Assembly (NCBI GenBank): GCA_964512955.1
Contig: CAZEKX010000091.1
Location: 1 to 7,429, forward strand
Direction: 5' to 3'
Length of the DNA stretch: 7,429 nucleotides
Origin: HGM04593 sp964512955
GTDB lineage: Bacteria > Bacteroidota > Bacteroidia > Bacteroidales > Bacteroidaceae
The notes under the pieces are model-generated. The model was given only the letters and a program-made list of their open reading frames with translations, did not search any database and was not told the origin of the DNA. This document shows, piece after piece, positions 6,953 to 7,429 of this stretch. The translations under genes were made by a program, and so were the position numbers. The number at the start of each line of letters is the position of its first letter. Positions within the stretch are counted from its first letter, which is position 1.

Positions 6953-7264
6953 ATGGAACAGAATAGAGAGAATCAATTACAGATAGAACTTAAAGAAGAG
7001 GTGGCAGAGGGCGTTTATGCCAATCTTGCCATTATCGCTCACTCTTCTTCGGAGTTTGTTATGGATTTTGTGCGTATGATGCCGGGTGTGGCTAAGGCAC
7101 AGGTGAAATCGCGTGTGGTGATGACTCCGGAACATGCCAAACGTCTTATGTTTGCCATACAGGATAATATAAAGAGGTATGAATCTCAATTCGGTGAGAT
7201 TCGTATGCCGGAATTACGTATGCCTTATACTCCGGGCATGAATCCTTTTAAGGGTGATGCCTGA
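6953..7264 (+). CDS. DUF3467 family small protein
   Basis: A 103-aa cytoplasmic-looking protein with no signal peptide or membrane segment. I recognise the DUF3467 pattern: GVYANLAIIAHSSSEFVMDF (20-39), MMPGVAKAQVKSRVVMTPEHAKRL (42-65) and a helix AIQDNIKRYESQFG (68-81). The core looks like short beta strands followed by an amphipathic helix. The tail is rich in Met and Pro (RMPELRMPYTPGMNPF, 84-99) and is probably extended, perhaps a docking segment. Function is unknown. My recollection is that in other Bacteroidetes such genes often follow rpoC, which would hint at a link with transcription, but here it follows glyS and an FKBP lipoprotein gene. It is the last gene before the terminator, whose stem starts 16 bp after the stop. 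Confidence 0.85.
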   Translation: MEQNRENQLQIELKEEVAEGVYANLAIIAHSSSEFVMDFVRMMPGVAKAQVKSRVVMTPEHAKRLMFAIQDNIKRYESQFGEIRMPELRMPYTPGMNPFKGDA

Positions 7265-7280
7265 CTCATTTAACTCTTTT

Positions 7281-7317
7281 AACCGCTCCTCTTTGCTTTC
7301 AAGGGGGAACGGTTTTT
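7281..7317 (+). terminator. Rho-independent terminator of the glyS-FKBP-DUF3467 set
   Basis: The arm AACCGCTCCTC pairs with GGGGAACGGTT: five pairs AACCG/CGGTT, one C-A mismatch, three pairs TCC/GGA, then a T-G and a C-G pair. The loop is about 12 nt. TTTTT (7313-7317), partly shared with the stem, provides the U tract. It starts 16 bp after the DUF3467 stop and is oriented only for rightward transcription, since the minus strand gives no T run after the stem. Confidence 0.8.
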
Positions 7318-7344
7318 CTATCTGTGGTAAGGAATGCGTGTAAT

Positions 7345-7419
7345 TTTAAAGAAAGAACTCTTTCATAAACGTTCTCTCATTTAATGCCTCGGAATCCAAA
7401 GAGTTGTTCTTTCTTTAAA
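7345..7419. repeat. Imperfect inverted repeat with 34-nt loop in the right-edge intergenic region
   Basis: The left arm TTTAAAGAAAGAACTCTTT (7345-7363) is complementary to the right arm at 7398-7419 along its full 19 bases, with a single 3-nt bulge in the right arm. The spacer is 34 nt. Each arm is also nearly self-complementary: GAAAG/CTTTC around 7351-7364 and AAAGA/TCTTT around 7398-7412. Two local hairpins and one long hairpin are therefore mutually exclusive. No U run follows on either strand, so it is not a textbook terminator. I see no coding region in 7318-7429. Confidence 0.75.
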
Positions 7420-7429
7420 CATTTAATCT

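Noticed and set aside
7345..7419. Invertible promoter switch of the Bacteroides type
   Set aside because: The spacer is only 34 nt and contains no promoter-like element in either direction, and no recombinase gene is visible in the window.

Overview
The window reads as a chromosomal segment from a member of the Bacteroidota, most likely order Bacteroidales. The grounds are: GlyRS is the single-chain alpha2 type of 513 aa; the ParC has the Bacteroidetes-style QRDR (HGDASI); there are DUF3316-like and DUF3467 proteins, both of which I associate with this group; the lipoproteins have acidic residues just after the lipidated Cys; start codons lack GGAGG-type Shine-Dalgarno sequences; and there is a TAnnTTTG-type -7 promoter element. 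Genus cannot be fixed from the sequence alone.

Layout: two divergent gene sets meet at a 108-bp AT-rich intergenic region (4674-4781). Leftward (minus strand) run parC (topoisomerase IV subunit A), a DUF3316-like envelope protein overlapping parC by 4 bp, an S41-family peptidase lipoprotein 3 bp further on, and then a tRNA-Leu(UAG) cut by the left window edge. Rightward (plus strand) run glyS (glycyl-tRNA synthetase), an FKBP-type peptidyl-prolyl isomerase lipoprotein and a DUF3467 protein, with gaps of 11 and 9 bp. That set ends in a good intrinsic terminator. The last ~110 bases have no gene but carry a strong imperfect inverted repeat.

The genes are mainly housekeeping (chromosome decatenation, Gly-tRNA charging, a Leu tRNA), each set carrying secreted or envelope proteins as passengers. 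No phage, insertion sequence, CRISPR array or defence system is visible.

The most notable signal is at the C-terminus of ParC. A strongly acidic, probably disordered tail ends in QLSLF, an exact match to the bacterial sliding-clamp (DnaN) binding consensus QL[S/D]LF. It suggests, but does not prove, direct tethering of topoisomerase IV to the replication clamp. The second is the unexplained inverted repeat at the right edge, whose arms can also fold on themselves.
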